Shown here in pieces: positions 1 through 12,319 of a stretch of DNA of 64,000 nt. The translations under genes were made by a program, and so were the position numbers. The stretch is from Prinsepia uniflora (taxonomy: Eukaryota > Streptophyta > Magnoliopsida > Rosales > Rosaceae): positions 63,796,136-63,860,135 of the forward strand of contig CM064867.1 in the NCBI GenBank assembly GCA_032719365.1, read 5' to 3'. Every line of letters begins with the position of its first letter. The stretch's first letter is position 1. The notes beneath the pieces were generated by a model. That model was not told the DNA's origin and did not search any database. It worked only from the letters and a program-made list of their open reading frames with translations.

Positions 1-159
1 TAAGTGTCGAAATACGCAAAAATTTTGAAAGAGTTATGCACTCCAAGGCACCAAACGAGGGAGAAGGAGGTTGTGATGGTGAGCGAAACAGTTTCTGCTG
101 TAATCCAATATCGGCTACTCCCAAAGTTGAAGGATCCGGGGAGTTTTTCTGTTCCCTGA

Positions 160-720
160 ATGATTGGTAACAAATCTTTTGATAAAGTCATGCTAGACTT
201 AGGTGCATCCATTAATGTTATGCCATATTCTTTATATGTTCCCCTAGGTTTAGGTAAATTGAAGTATGATGATGTTATCATTCAATTAGCCAATCGTTCT
301 AACGTGTATCCTAAGGGATACCTTGAAGATGTTCTTGTGCAGGTTTACCAACTCATTTTCCCTGCAGATTTTTATGTCCTAGAAATGGAGGATTCCCCTA
401 TGAATCAAGCTCCACTGATGTTGTTGGGACGACCATTCATGAAAACGGCCAAAACCAAGATTGATGTATTCAATGGCACACTAGCTATGGAAGTCGATGG
501 AGAGGAAATAGGCTTCAACATTTTTGATGCCATAAGGTACCCTAGTTCCACTACTCAAACTAATTTTTCTATTGATGTGTGCACTTCTTTTGCAGAGAAA
601 CATCTTGAGTCAATTCGAGAAGACACACTCAATATGGTAATTCGAGAAGGAGTTGGGCTGACTCAACCGGGGACGTCTTGGATGAAGACACGGATTATGA
701 ACTGTCATGGCCCTCAATGA
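160..720 (+). pseudogene. Athila protease domain (gag-pol aspartic protease)
   Basis: An open stretch of 186 residues holds a retropepsin-like domain. The active-site motif is DLGASINVMP (about residues 13-22), the plant Athila form of D-[ST]-G-A. A second core motif, MLLGRPFMKTA, follows at about residues 87-97 and is the ILGRP-type strand seen in gypsy proteases. The frame is closed by a stop just upstream of residue 1 and by a TGA at its end. It would once have been part of a longer Gag-Pol polyprotein, where it cuts the polyprotein inside the virus-like particle. The catalytic aspartate is present, but the flanking stops make it a relic. Confidence 0.8.
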
Positions 721-880
721 AGCCCTCAGAATGGTAAAACCTTCTATACCTTTGTCACTTTAAGTTAGTACTAATGAAACTTTTCCTTCAGTATTTCAGG
801 CCCCTATTCTCGAGCTTAAGATTCTACCTGACCACCTGAAGTACGTCTATCTCAGACCTAATGACACTTTTCCCGTCATA

Positions 881-2340
881 GTGTCTTCTACACTGACTGA
901 ATCACAGGAAGAAAGATTGATATGTGTTTTGACGAAGTATAAGACATCCATTGGATGGACTTTGTCAGACATCAAGGGAATCAGCCCTACAACATGTGTG
1001 CATCGAATCTTGTTGAAAGATGATGTAAAACCCTCTCGTGAAGCTCAATGTCACCTCCATACTCCAATGATGGAAGTCTTGAAGAAAGTGGTAATCAAAC
1101 TTTTGGACTGTGGTGTCATCTACCCGATTTCAGATAGTAAATGGGTCTCACCAGTCCAAGTAGTTCCGAAGAAAAGTGGATTCATAGTTGTTGAGAACAG
1201 TGAAGGTGAGCTCATACCCCAGAGAACAGTGACCAGATATAGAGTTTGGATAGATTATCGGTGCCTTAAAAAAGCATCCAGGAAGGACCACTTCCCTTTA
1301 CCCTTCATCGATCAAATGCTTAAAAGGTTAGCCCGTCACTCTTGTTACAGTTTTCTTGATGGATATTCTAGGTACAATCAAATCTGTATTGGTCAAAATG
1401 ATCAAGAAAAAACTGACTTTCACTTGTCCTTTTGGCACTTTTTCCTATCGAAGAATGCCCTTCGGTTTATGCAACGCCCCAGGTACGTTCCAAAGATGCA
1501 TACTTTCTATTTTCTCTGAATATGTCGAAAAAATAATTGAAGTATTTATGGATGATTTCAGTGTCTTTGGGGATAGTTTTGACGCATGTTTAGGACAGTT
1601 AGAACTTATCTTACAAAGATGTGTTGAAACTAATCTTGTGGTTAACTAGGAAAAATGTCATTTCATGGTTAGACAAGGGATAGTCTTAGGTCATATTGTC
1701 TCTGAGAGAGGAATCGAAGTTGATAAATCTAAAGATGATATTGTGCGCCACTTACCCTTTCCCACTTCTGTGAGATAGATTCGTTCATTTCTTGGTCACA
1801 CAAGTTTCTATAGGAGATTTATCAAGGACTTTTCCCATTTTGTAAGGCCTTTGTGCCAATTGCTTCAGATGGAGTCACCCTTCGTCTTTGATGATGATTA
1901 TCAGGAAGCTTTTGATAAGCTTAAATTTTTTTTAACCACTGCTCCTATCCTCTGTGCCCCGGATTGGCCCTTACCTTTTGAACTAATGTGTGATGCCTCT
2001 GATTATGCAGTTGGTGCCGTGCTCGGACAAAGGCGGGACAAGAAGCCTTGTGTCATATACTATGCATCCAGAACTTTGAATGATGTCCAAATGAACTACA
2101 CCACTACTGAGAAGGAGTTGCTTGCTGATGTGTTTGCTTTAGATAAGTTTCGTTCTTGTTTACTTTGAACTAAAGTAATTATTTACACTGATCTGGCAGC
2201 ACTGAAGTATCTCTTAGCCAAGAAGGAAGCTAAACCAAGGCTAATCCGATGGATTCTTCTTCTTCAATAGTTTGACATCGAGATTAGGGACAAGAAAGGT
2301 ATAGAAAATGTGGTAGCTGACTGCTTGAGCTACATGGTAC
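881..2340 (+). pseudogene. Athila reverse transcriptase and RNase H, frameshifted
   Basis: The RT fingers and palm begin around 950-1420 in one frame (VSPVQVVPKKSG, KDHFPLPFIDQML, YSFLDGYSRYNQI). The reading then shifts frame near 1420 and continues as FGLCNAPGTFQRC and the catalytic motif VFMDDFSVF (1356-1649 frame). An in-frame TAG follows at 1647. RNase H resumes at about 1851-2168 with CDASDYAVGAVLGQ and the ASRTLN and TEKELLA motifs, then stops at a TGA. The next frame resumes near 2310 with the VVADCLS end. The sequence is therefore recognisable but broken at least three times. The order and wording fit Athila better than Tekay or copia. Confidence 0.85.
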
Positions 2341-2399
2341 CTGAACGAGATCCTGTGGCGATTCAAGAGATGTTTCTAGATGAACAAATTTTCGGGATC

Positions 2400-3705
2400 G
2401 AGGTAAGTACTCCTTGGTATGCTGATATTGTCAATTACTTAGTCACCAAGCAGTTGCCCACCACTCTCACTCGTGGACAAAAAGATAAACTCAAGAAGCA
2501 TGCTAGGTACTATGTTTGGGATGAACCTTATTTATGGAAACATTGTGCAGACTTACTAATTAGGAGATGTGTCCCTGATATTGAACATAAGTCAGTCCTA
2601 GAATTCTGCCATAACCATGCTTGTGGAGGTCACTTTGGATCTAGAAAAACTGCACTTAAAATTCTAGAATCTGGATTATATTGTCCCACACTATTTAAAG
2701 ATGCAAATTCATTGTGTTTAGCTTGTGATAAATGTCAAAGATCAAGAAACTTAGGACGATGGGATGAAATGCCACAACATTATGTTTTAACTGTTGAAAT
2801 ATTTGATTTTGGGGTATCGATTTTATGGGTCCTTTTCCTCAATCCAATGGCTATCTCTCTATTTTACTTTCTGTTGATTATGTATCATAATGGGTGGAAG
2901 CTAAGGACACCAAGACTAATGACTCTAAAACTGTTGCAGATTTCCTCAAAACGAACATTCTTTCCAGGTTTGGGATCCCACGGGTCCTAATAAGTGATCG
3001 TGGAAGTCATTTCTGCAACAAAACCATTGAGGCTTTAATGAAACGGGATGGTGTCACTCACAGAGTCTCTACACCTTACCATCCTCAAACGAGTGGAATG
3101 GTTGAAGTCAGTAATAGAGAGATCAAGAAGATTTTAGAGAGAACTATGGGCCCTAGTCGTAAAGATTGGAGCCAACGGTTGTAGGATGCACTTTGGGCAT
3201 ACAGGACGGCCTACAAAACTCCTATAGGGATGTTACCCTATAGGTTGGTCTATGGAAAAACATGCCACCTTCCGGTGGAACTAGAGCACAAAGCATGGTG
3301 GGCTGTTAAGACTTTCAACATCAAGCTAAATGACGCCGGGTTGCATCGAAAGCTCTAGCTGAGTGAGCTTGAGGAGATCAGGAATGATTCATTCGAAAAT
3401 GCTCTGATCTACAAGGAGAACACTAAGGAATTTCATGACAAGAAGATCAAGAGTAAAAAATTTGACATTGGCCAGAAAGTTTTGCTATTCAATTCCCGGC
3501 TTAGACTCTTTCCTGGTAAGTTATGTTCTAAGTGGGTAGGTTCTTTTGTTTTTACAAATGTGTTTGCCCATGGAGCCATACAGATCAAACATGTTGGAAC
3601 TAGAAACAAGTTCAAGGTCAATGGACACAGATTGAAGCCTTACATTGAGGCAATTGGAGAACACGGTGTGGAGTCAGAAAGAGTGATGCGACGTCCCATC
3701 AGATG
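2400..3705 (+). pseudogene. Athila integrase, frameshifted
   Basis: The N-terminal zinc-binding HHCC domain is visible at about 2600-2750 (CHNHACGGHFG then CLACDKCQ). A frameshift near 2810 moves the core into another frame, where an in-frame TAA precedes WVEAKDTKTNDSK. The catalytic core is then readable at 2894-3184 with FGIPRVLISDRGSHF and the TPYHPQTSGMVEVSNREIK block that carries the glutamate. A TAG interrupts just after, at 3182, and the C-terminal part runs to about 3705 (RLVYGKTCHLPVELEHKAWW in the shifted frame, then the DKKIK and FKVNGHRLKPY region). There is no chromodomain, as expected for Athila. It is dead. Confidence 0.8.
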
Positions 3706-5354
3706 AACAGAATGAAGCACTTGGTCTAGGCTGGATGGACGTTAAACTTCAAGCGCTTGTTGGGAGGCAACCCAATGTGTTCCCGAGTTGTGAAGGAGTC
3801 ATCAATGCAGATTTGCTTTCTTTCAACCCTTCATACTCTTTTAATTTAGTTATTTTATGTTTTTCTTGTTTCATGCTCGTAAATCATCTTCCATACTTTG
3901 ATTCTATATTCAATTACTTTCTAGTTGCTTACATTGAGGACAATGTAGAATTTAAGTATGGGGGAATGGTTTACCATGTTAATTGTGCAATTAAATTTTT
4001 TTATAAAGTCTTCAAAAAAAAAATTTTGTTTTTGGCTTGCTTGAGTCTTTTGGTTTTTATTTAGTATTTTAACGAGTCTTAAGTTGCCCCTTAACCTATC
4101 AATGATAATAATGAAGGGAAATAAATATGTTATGGATGTAAAGATGATCACTATTACTTGATTTCGTTTGTTAATACTTTGTGATTAAGTGTTATAACTT
4201 GTAGATAATGCATGTAAATTGGTACATAAATGAGCATGTTAAAATAAACATGAATCATTTGAACCTTATGTGAGCTTTAGAACCTTATATACATTTTTGA
4301 TGAGTGATTCATAAGTTCTTTGTTAAAATTGATATACATATGCCTCATAACTACCTGCAATAGATTTTAATGAACTCTAGAGTACTAGAACTTATTCTAT
4401 GTGATTTTCAAAGCTTTTAAGTCAATAAATTCTCTTATTTTGGATATGATTAAGGCATTAGGGTTAACACCATAAATTCAAACATCCGTGTTCCCTATTT
4501 TGTGCGTACAAGTTGCGACCCCCTTAGTTTTAACCCCTTTGAGCCCACATTAAGCCTTTCTTTCATCACCATGATTATCTAAACACTTGAGTTTAGTATA
4601 GACATCCTTTACCCTTGTTCCAAGGACTCGGTTGAAGACATAAAGATAGTGTGAAGAAAAAATGTTGATGTTTTATGTGCATTATATGGATTTACTTACT
4701 CAAATTTTGTTGTATTATTGATAACCGTTATTACCTTGCCATATAAAAAAGAAAAAAAAATTATGAAAAAAAAATTGGGTCTTTATCAAGGTAATAAGGT
4801 TTGATTATGTATTGTTTGAGTTAAGTCCTTTACATTTGTAAATCCGACACAAAAAAATGAATTCGAGGACCAACATGAAGAAATTAGCCCTATGTTCAAA
4901 GGGATGAATTCATGATATCATTGCACTAAGGTCGGGAAGCTATGCTATGTTTTGGGAGTCTAATGAGTCTTGGAACGAATTTGAGCACCACTTGTCCTAT
5001 ATTTTCCTTGCCTCTAAACTTAGCCCCATTACAACCTTCATAAAGACCTTATGATCCTTAAGATGGTAAAATTTGATTAGTTGAGTTTATCACTTGAGGT
5101 GTTTGTTTGAAATTTTGCAAAAGTACTTTATTTCTATTATGTGTCATTTTTTTCACATATTTTGAGTGCAAACACAAACTCTTACAAATTGAGTGAATTT
5201 ATGAGTGCATATCCTTGTGAGTTGATTCATACTTGTTTTATTCATGTTGAGATCCATTTTACCATATTTACTCATTATCTTACTTGTTTTATTCATGTTG
5301 TAGTTTAATTTTAGTATTTTCTAGGGACAAGCAATGTTTAATTATGGGAGTATT
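3706..5354 (+). other. Athila 3' non-coding region and polypurine tract
   Basis: About 1.65 kb of AT-rich sequence holds no convincing gene. A purine-rich TATGGGGGAATGG lies at about 3957-3969 and another, TTATGGGAG, lies at 5342-5350 next to the LTR start. The second is placed as expected for the primer of plus-strand synthesis. I find no env-like ORF, which some Athila elements carry here. Confidence 0.55.
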
Positions 5355-6150
5355 TGATAGGTCGTTAATTAAGCATTATTTTATATTATTTTATACCCTT
5401 TATACTTAACTTTTAATATTAAAATAATAAAAATTAGATAAAATAATATATTTTGTTATATTTTTGTATAAATAAATAAAACTTGGAATTTGAAGCATTT
5501 TGGCAAAAAAATCGTCTCGATCAGAATTATAACGAAAAATTTATGGACGAAATTCGGTAAAAATATATTTATTAATTTTTAAATCAATATTTCTTTTGCA
5601 GGCCTAAATTAATTTCAGCCCAAACCAAAATTGGAAGCGCATCCGAAGCCCAAAAGCCCAGGAAATTAGGCCCATAATCACAGCCCAGCCCAGCAAATCT
5701 CAGCCTCTGCCCTGTCAGAGTCATGCGACAGATGCCTGCCGAAGTTGTCGTTCCAGGTTCGACTCGCGTGCGCCGAATCTTCTTTCTATTTGTAAGCGCG
5801 TTTTGTGCGAGTGGTTAGGCTATTTTCAATGCCCGCCTACCGACAAGTCACTCTTTGTGTCAGCCAACAGGTGCCGACCTACCCACTCATGTCCAGCCTA
5901 CTGCCGCCGAGCTACCCCCTATTTCCCAGAAGGCAGCCGCCGAGATCTACCGGCTTTTCCAACAGATCTATGCCGAGCCACCTACAGCAGCCCTATTTGC
6001 TGATTTTTTCAACCATTTTGGCTGATTTTTCAAACTCTTTTTCCCCAAAAATCAGCCAATCTCATCATTTCACTTTTGAATTAATTATTGGAATTTTTAT
6101 TTTTAGAGTTTAATTTGATCTTTTTTCCCATAAAAAGGAGTTCATTTTCT
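5355..6150 (+). mobile_element. Athila 3' LTR, left part
   Basis: The sequence changes at TGATAGGTCG, just after the purine tract, which fits an LTR start. A TATA-like CCATAAAAAGGAG lies at 6128-6140. The LTR is cut at about 6150, where sequence homologous to the inside of another LTR (compare 9808 onward) begins abruptly. Its continuation is probably at 11492. Confidence 0.65.
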
Positions 6151-7956
6151 ACCCAGGAATTACACATCTCGGGGCACTGAACATAAATCCAATCAAAATC
6201 TTTATTTCAAAATTATCTTTTAAACCAAGTTAAAACCATTTACAACAGGGTTTTATGCCCAAAATCTCATTTCACGTAAATCTGTAAAATCATATACATA
6301 AATCATTAAATCATCATTAAATGACAATCCAAGTCAAAACATTATTTTAAAATCTCGGGCCTAGCCCAAAACATCAATTGCATTTTCCTCGTAAAACGTG
6401 CCTGAAAAATCGATTAAATAATCCATAAATCCAATAAATAATCGTATCAAATCATCAAGCAATCATTCAAAATAAAATCATGCAATAAATCATGTAAAAC
6501 ATTTAACTACGCATGCATTATTATTTAGAAAACAAACGTGCACTCACACACCGTCCAAACCGCTTGCTTTCCAAGCTGCACGCTTTTCCGTAATTTCTGG
6601 TACTTTCCAGGAATCCCAAGCCCTGCCCAAAATTATCATTAAGGGTCACTAATGACTCAATTAATCTCATATTAACTTCCCACAATTTTCCAGGAATTAA
6701 ATATGAATCTAATATGAAACATAATCCTTCCGACCCTCGAAACAATATTGAAACGGTGTCTGATCGACTCAAAATCAGTGCCAAAATGTTCGTTACATTG
6801 AATAGAGTAAAACACATGTTGAACACTTCCTCAAAAAACTCACCACGCGCCCTCACGCGCCGCCGAAAGCGGCTGCGTGTGAAAGCCACGCGCCAGTGAA
6901 CAGTGTCGTCGGTCTTACCCGTATCACTGTTATACGGGTCTACAGCCCGCAACATGGTCTGACTCATTCTCTTTCAATTTGACCATAATTTCTACGATTA
7001 TTTCAATCAATCCCTTGTAATCAATTCTAATTAGAGTTTTGTATCCTTAAATTCATACGATTTAGATTAAAACTAACAATCTCAAATTCGATGCCCGTTA
7101 AATTCAAAATCCCAATTCATCTAATTTGACTTCAATTGTACATTCTAATTAATCAGGAAGTCACAGAGGAATCCTATGAACAAAAGTTCGACATCAATTA
7201 CATCACTTCTTACCTCGAATTAATCCAAGCCTCAAATTTTCAGAGACGTCGCAACGTCCGTTCTAAGTCAAATCTCCATTAATTCCCTTCGAATTTTGGC
7301 TGGTTCTGTTTGTACTGATCCCAGAGATCATAAGCGGGATTCAAATTTTCTAATCACGGTCCACAATTTCAAACTCGAAGTTGGGATCCTTCGAATTTCC
7401 ACCGATTTGGGTTTCGTGTTTTCTTGGGTGTTTTGCTTAATTCCTTCGATTTTCCTCTTCCTTTTTCTCTTTGAATCTTATTTTCAATCTCTATGTGTGT
7501 CTCTCAAGTTCTGGGGTAGGATTGATTACCAGCCCACAATGGATATGTATAGGTTTGTTTTTTGTCTTTACGTTGATGGTCCTTTGATTTCTAGCGACAA
7601 CTTGACACCAATCCAATACTCAAAGTGACATGTGTCACATAACAGCTCAAGTGAGTCATCCCGTGGCTGACTAATCAGCCTTCCCGTTGAAATTACCGTT
7701 TTACCCTTCTATACACGAAATGACCAAAATGCCCCTAGTGTTCCTAGGTTTGTAACTTTCACCGCCGAACTCCAATTTCAGCATGGCACCTGTCCACGGA
7801 CTCAGCGTCTCGAGATCTACACTATGGTTATGACCGAAGGTCCAAAAGATGTCCCGAGCAAAAAGTCAAATTTTTCTCCCCCATAACCAAGGGTAAAATC
7901 GTCCTTTTACATACATACTTACAAATTTACATTTCTCGAATTTCTGGGGCGTCACA
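6151..7956 (-). repeat. 3' LTR of the gag-only element, truncated
   Basis: It aligns by eye with 9808-11491, with many scattered differences and a few indels. It ends at GGGGCGTCACA, which reads TGTGACGCCCC on the minus strand and is a usual Tekay LTR start. The outer end that would carry TGACAAGACC is missing. Confidence 0.8.
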
Positions 7957-7990
7957 ACCTACCGCCCTGAAGGAATTTCGTCCCTGAAAT
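7957..7990 (-). other. Polypurine tract of the gag-only element
   Basis: Directly inside the LTR start, the minus strand reads GACGAAATTCC then TTCAGGGCGGTAGGT. This is the conserved end-of-internal signature of Tekay/Del chromoviruses; compare 51525-51552 in the intact copy. Confidence 0.75.
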
Positions 7991-8047
7991 TTGATCACGT
8001 TATTTTTTAAACAAATATACAACAGTACAACTGTAGAACAACATACA

Positions 8048-9184
8048 TTACAATATGTACATAATATCAACCCATGGGGCACTACCATCACTCGGAACTA
8101 CCTTCAGATGGTTTGTTGGTTTCCTGCTGTTGACTAAGAGAGAATACTCGAGCAAGTGGGCCTGAAACTCGACCACGTCTTCATGGTGCACCCCTAGTGA
8201 GATCAGTTCCCCTTCCACTTGCGGTTCCAGTGGTCGAGGCCGTCCCCGAGCCTTTCTCTGTATGAGTTCCATTCGGACTACCACCAGCTGGTTGGTGTGT
8301 ACAATTTCTCTTGATGTGTCCAAAATCACCACAGAAATAACAGGCATCCCTACCAAAATGGGCAGATCGGTTATTATGTTTGCCAGTTGATGGCACTGAA
8401 GTTCTACTTGATTGGACGGATGTCTGTGGGACCACTGTAGTACCAAAGGAATGTCCTTGTCTACCCCAACTAAAACCTGACCGAGACCCACCAGAAAATC
8501 TGGGAATAGAACCACCTCTCTTTGCGGCGTCCCCTGACTCATTGTCTCAGTTTCCTGACGCTCTCGACGTCGTCCAGAACTCGAAGATCGTTTGCGTACC
8601 GGAAAACATACCTCTACTCGGATAGCGGCATCTGATAGCTCTCGAAGGGTGGCATATGATCCCACAGTTATGGTGGCTCGAATGTCATCTCGTAATCCAA
8701 GTTCAAAACGTCTGCATTTATCACCCTCTGTAACTACAACCATAGAAGCAAAGCGAGCCAAATCCAAAAATCGTTGTTCATATTCTGCCACTGTCATATC
8801 CTCCTGTTGTAATCGAAGGAATTCAATTTCTTTCGCATCACGGTATGAGCGAGGGTAAAACTGATCCAAAAATCGCTCTTGGAATGTTTCCCATGCCAAC
8901 GTTTAGGCATCCCATCCAGTCAACTGTAAACCATGCCACCACCGGTAGGCATACCCATCCAAAAGGAAAGTGGCTAATAACACCATGCCCTCCAGGGGAC
9001 ATCTCATGACTTCAAAGATCCGTTCCAAACGAGTGATCCAAACATCGGCACCATCCGGGCCCGACTCACCACAAAACACAGTGGCTCTTAACCGCTGAGC
9101 TCTCTCAATATATGGGCTTTCTCTAACCCTACCCTCGTCCCTCTCATCTTCAGGCCATGTACGAGGCGCACATCTCAGAGGCAT
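8048..9184 (-). pseudogene. Tekay-type gag, broken
   Basis: Gag is the structural protein that builds the virus-like particle. The probable start is the methionine of MPLRCAPRTW (9184), as in Tekay gags. It continues with IERAQRLRATVF and RLERIFEVMRCP, then YRWWHGLQLTGWDA, followed by an in-frame TAA at 8900-8902. The same frame resumes with WETFQERFLDQFYPRSYRDAKE and ELGLRDDIRATI. A frameshift in the 8440-8620 region moves the zinc knuckle (CYFCGDFGHIKRNC) into another frame at 8435-8181. The linker that normally leads into protease (a run like ARVFSL then QQ) is visible near 8110-8150 and sequence identity to pol ends there. One nonsense codon and at least one frameshift make it non-functional. 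Confidence 0.8.
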
Positions 9185-9213
9185 GGCGTGATAATAGAAA
9201 TCAGTAACCAAAT

Positions 9214-9225
9214 GCTCTGATACCA
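9214..9225 (-). other. Primer-binding site, initiator tRNA-Met type
   Basis: GCTCTGATACCA on the plus strand is TGGTATCAGAGC on the minus strand, the usual plant tRNA-iMet primer site. It lies 3 bp inside the 5' LTR edge at 9229 and is intact here although gag is broken. Confidence 0.85.
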
Positions 9226-9228
9226 ATT

Positions 9229-11491
9229 TGACAAGACCCATCCCACACTGGACTTTGATAACCGCGCCTGGTCCTGCTCCCGTCTGACAAGTCAACTGAA
9301 GTCTAGAAACTACCCCTTAGCATCTATCAGATAGATAAGGGATGATTGTATTGATTTGCTCACGCCTCCGCCTCTCGATCAACCCCGATTTTCTTGCCAC
9401 GGCTTGGAGGATCCTCAAAACAAAAAAAGGTGTGAGTGGACCAAAATAATATCATTTGAAAACCCATTTCAAAATACATTATTTACCCTCCAATTTATCA
9501 AACCATGCATGCATATTGTCAAACAAATGAATTACCGGCTTCCAAGCCAAAGCATATGAAAATCATTTCATAAAACCATTTTATCATAAAACAATTCATA
9601 TAACTCAGGAATTTCACATCCGAGGTTCCTTTGGGAATTACACATCGAGAGTCTCTAGGAATTACACATCCAGATCTGCTGGGAATTACCCATCTAGTCT
9701 CACCGGGAATTACACATCCGGTCCCTCCGGGAATTACACATCCGGAGTTACTCCGAGAATTACACATCCGGAGTCACTCTGGGAATCACACATCCGGAGT
9801 CTACCCAAGAATTACACATCTGGGGGCACAAAACATAAATCCAATCAAAATCTTTAATTCAAAATTATCTTTAAAACCAAGTCAAAACCATTTACAATAG
9901 GGTCTCAAGCCCAAAATCTCATTTGACGTAAATCCGTAAAATCGTATCCATAAATCATTAAATCGTCATTAACACACAATCCAAGTCAAAACATCATTTT
10001 AAAATCTAGGGCCTAGCCCAAAACATCAATTGCACTTTCCTCGTAAAACGTGCCCAAAAGACCGATTAAATATTCCATAAATCCAATAAATAATCATATC
10101 AAATCATCAAGCAATCATTGCAAATAAAATCATGCAATAAATCATGTAAAATATTTAACTATGCATGCATTATTATTTAGAAAACAAACGTCCACTCACA
10201 CACCTTCCAAACCGCTTGCTTTCCAAGATGCACGCTTTTCCATAATTTCCGGTACTTTCGAGGAATCCCAAGCGCTACCCAAAATCATCGTAAGGGTCAA
10301 TAATGGCTCAATTAATCTCATATTAACTTCCCATAATTTTTTGGGAATTAAATACTAATCTAAAATGAAACATAATCCTTTGGACCCTCGAAACAATATT
10401 GAAACGGTGTCTGATCGGCTCAAAACCAGTGCCAAAATGTTCGTTACATTGAATAGAGTAAAACACCGATTGATCACTTTCCCAGAAAACTCACCACGCG
10501 CCCTCATGCACCGCCGAAAGCGGCTGCGTGTGAAAGCCACGAGCTAGTGAACAGTGTCGTCGTTCTCACCCGTATCACTATTATACGGGTCTGCAACCCG
10601 CGACAGGGTCCGACTCATTCTCTTCCAATTCGACCATAATTTCTTCTATTATTTCAACCAATCCCTTGTAATCAATTCTCATTAGAGTTATGTATCCTTA
10701 AATTCATACGATTTAGATTAAAACTAACAATCTCAAATTCGATGCCCGTTAAATTCAAAATCCCAATTCATCTAATTTGACTTCATCTAATCCAACCAAG
10801 CCTTGAATTTTCAGAGACGTCGCAAGGTACGTTCTAAGTCGAATCTCCGTTAATTCCCTTCGAATTTTGGTTGGTTATGTTCGTACTAATCCCATAGATC
10901 ATAAGCGGGATTCAATTTTTCTAATCACAGTCAACAATCTCAAATTCGAAGTTGGGATCCTTCGAATTTCCACCAATTTCGGTTTCAGGTTTTCTTGGGT
11001 GTTTTGCTTAGTTCCTTCGAATTTCCTCTTCCTTCTTCTCTCTGAATCTTATTTTCAATCTCTATATGTGTCTCTGAAGGTCTGGGGTAAGATTGATTAC
11101 CATCCCATAATGGATATGTATGGGTTTGTTTTGTGTCTTTACGTTGATGGTCATTTGATTTCAAGCGGCAACTTGCCACCAATCCAATATTCAAAGTGAC
11201 ATGTGTCACATAACAACTCAAGTGAGTCATCCCTCGGCTGACTAATCAGCCTGCACGTTGATTCATCCCCTAGTGTTCCTAGGTTCGTAAATTTCACCGT
11301 CGAACTCCAATTTTGGCATGTCGTCTGTCCACAGACTCAGCATCTCGAGACCTACACTATGGTCATGACCGAAGGTCTAAAAGATGTCCCAAGAAAAAGG
11401 TCAACTTTTGCTCCCCCATAACCAAGGGTAAAATCATCCTTTTACATACATACTTTCAAATTTACATTTCTCGAATTTCCGGGGAGTCACA
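9229..11491 (-). repeat. 5' LTR of the gag-only element
   Basis: It runs from TGACAAGACCC (9229) to GGGGAGTCACA (11491), about 2.26 kb, with TG/CA ends. It contains an array of about eight short tandem repeats at 9610-9830 and a GC-rich hairpin block at about 10494-10545. The flank right of it changes to AT-rich Athila-like sequence. Confidence 0.8.
9610..9830. repeat. Tandem repeat, about 27-30 bp unit, inside LTR
   Basis: A degenerate unit built around GGGAATTACACATCCGG recurs about eight times. The left LTR keeps only the last unit (6153-6175). The array lies a few hundred bases from the LTR outer end, as do different arrays in other LTRs of this window. Confidence 0.85.
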
Positions 11492-12290
11492 CAAATTCTA
11501 AGAGTTCAAGTCCGAATTTTTCTTGTTTTATCCTTTCCATATTCACAAGGTTCCAGCCGCTGTTCGGTGTTTCTTGTGAAAAACAATCCATTGTTTTCAT
11601 CCATTCCAAAAGTGTAACATTTGCTCTCCATCCTCTTAAACTCTTTTATTTGTTATTGGTTCTATTTATAATGCAATATACGTGTTGGTTTTTCCTTTCT
11701 ATCTTTTGTGAAAATTGAATATAATCTCCATGTGTTTTACTTTCTAAACATCATTTACTTCTTACATTTTTGAGCTTAATCTTCATTTCGAAACTAAATG
11801 TTGATCCGCTGTTCGGAGCATTTAGAGTAGGGTTGAAGAGATTTAATGTATGACCGCTGTTCAGCGCATTAAATAAAAAATTTAAGGTAAATTGTATTAA
11901 AAGTAAAAACCCGATGTTCGGTGCATTTATAATATGAAAAATGTTTAAAGAAATATGAGTTTGTGAAGGTAAGATTTCATGATTAATTCGAATATTTACA
12001 AATGGTAATGTGTTGGTAAATTTTGTGTTTAAGAAAAGTCCACTTGTACATAGGTTAAAATAGAAATAGAATTAGTTAATATATATTTTTACTTGTATTT
12101 GTATGATTACAATCCCTCAAAAAAAACACCCCATCTTTATTCATTAATTCATTAATTATTTTATTATTTTATTATTTTATTATTCATTATTCTTTTTAAC
12201 TAACATATTATTAATAATCCCTAATTTCTCCATTTAAAAACGATCCCTATTTACCAATACTACAATTACACAAAAAAGGTTTCAGTTGCA
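11492..12290 (+). mobile_element. Probable right part of the Athila 3' LTR
   Basis: The sequence is AT-rich and carries three or four copies of a CCGCTGTTCGG-like motif (11557, 11808, 11850, 11908). It fits the part of an Athila LTR downstream of the TATA box, and it directly follows the minus-strand element. I infer that this is the other half of the LTR at 5355-6150. The right boundary is uncertain. Confidence 0.45.
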
Positions 12291-12319
12291 TAATACTCAA
12301 ACTACGTGTTTAATTTAAT

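Larger units (their letters stand above)
1..5354 (+). mobile_element. Athila-type Ty3/gypsy retrotransposon, decayed internal region
   Basis: The internal part of a plant Athila-lineage LTR retrotransposon enters from the left edge. Protease, RT, RNase H and integrase follow in gypsy order on the plus strand, but in several frames with in-frame stops, so it cannot make Pol. After pol there is about 1.6 kb of AT-rich non-coding sequence, as is usual for Athila elements, and then a purine-rich stretch next to the LTR start at 5355. No gag is visible; it would lie left of the window. The assignment rests on the protease and RT wording, which matches the Athila family as I know it. Confidence 0.85.
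6151..11491 (-). mobile_element. Tekay-like gypsy element, gag-only derivative, minus strand
   Basis: On the minus strand the order is 5' LTR (9229-11491), PBS (9214-9225), gag (about 9184-8050), polypurine tract (7957-7970) and 3' LTR (7956 down to 6151). No pol domain lies between gag and the polypurine tract, so protease, RT, RNase H and integrase have been removed. The two LTRs are clearly homologous along about 1.8 kb. The 3' LTR lacks the roughly 580 bp that correspond to 9229-9807, so it is truncated and no target-site duplication can be checked. If it ever moved in this form it would have depended on enzymes from another element. Confidence 0.8.
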
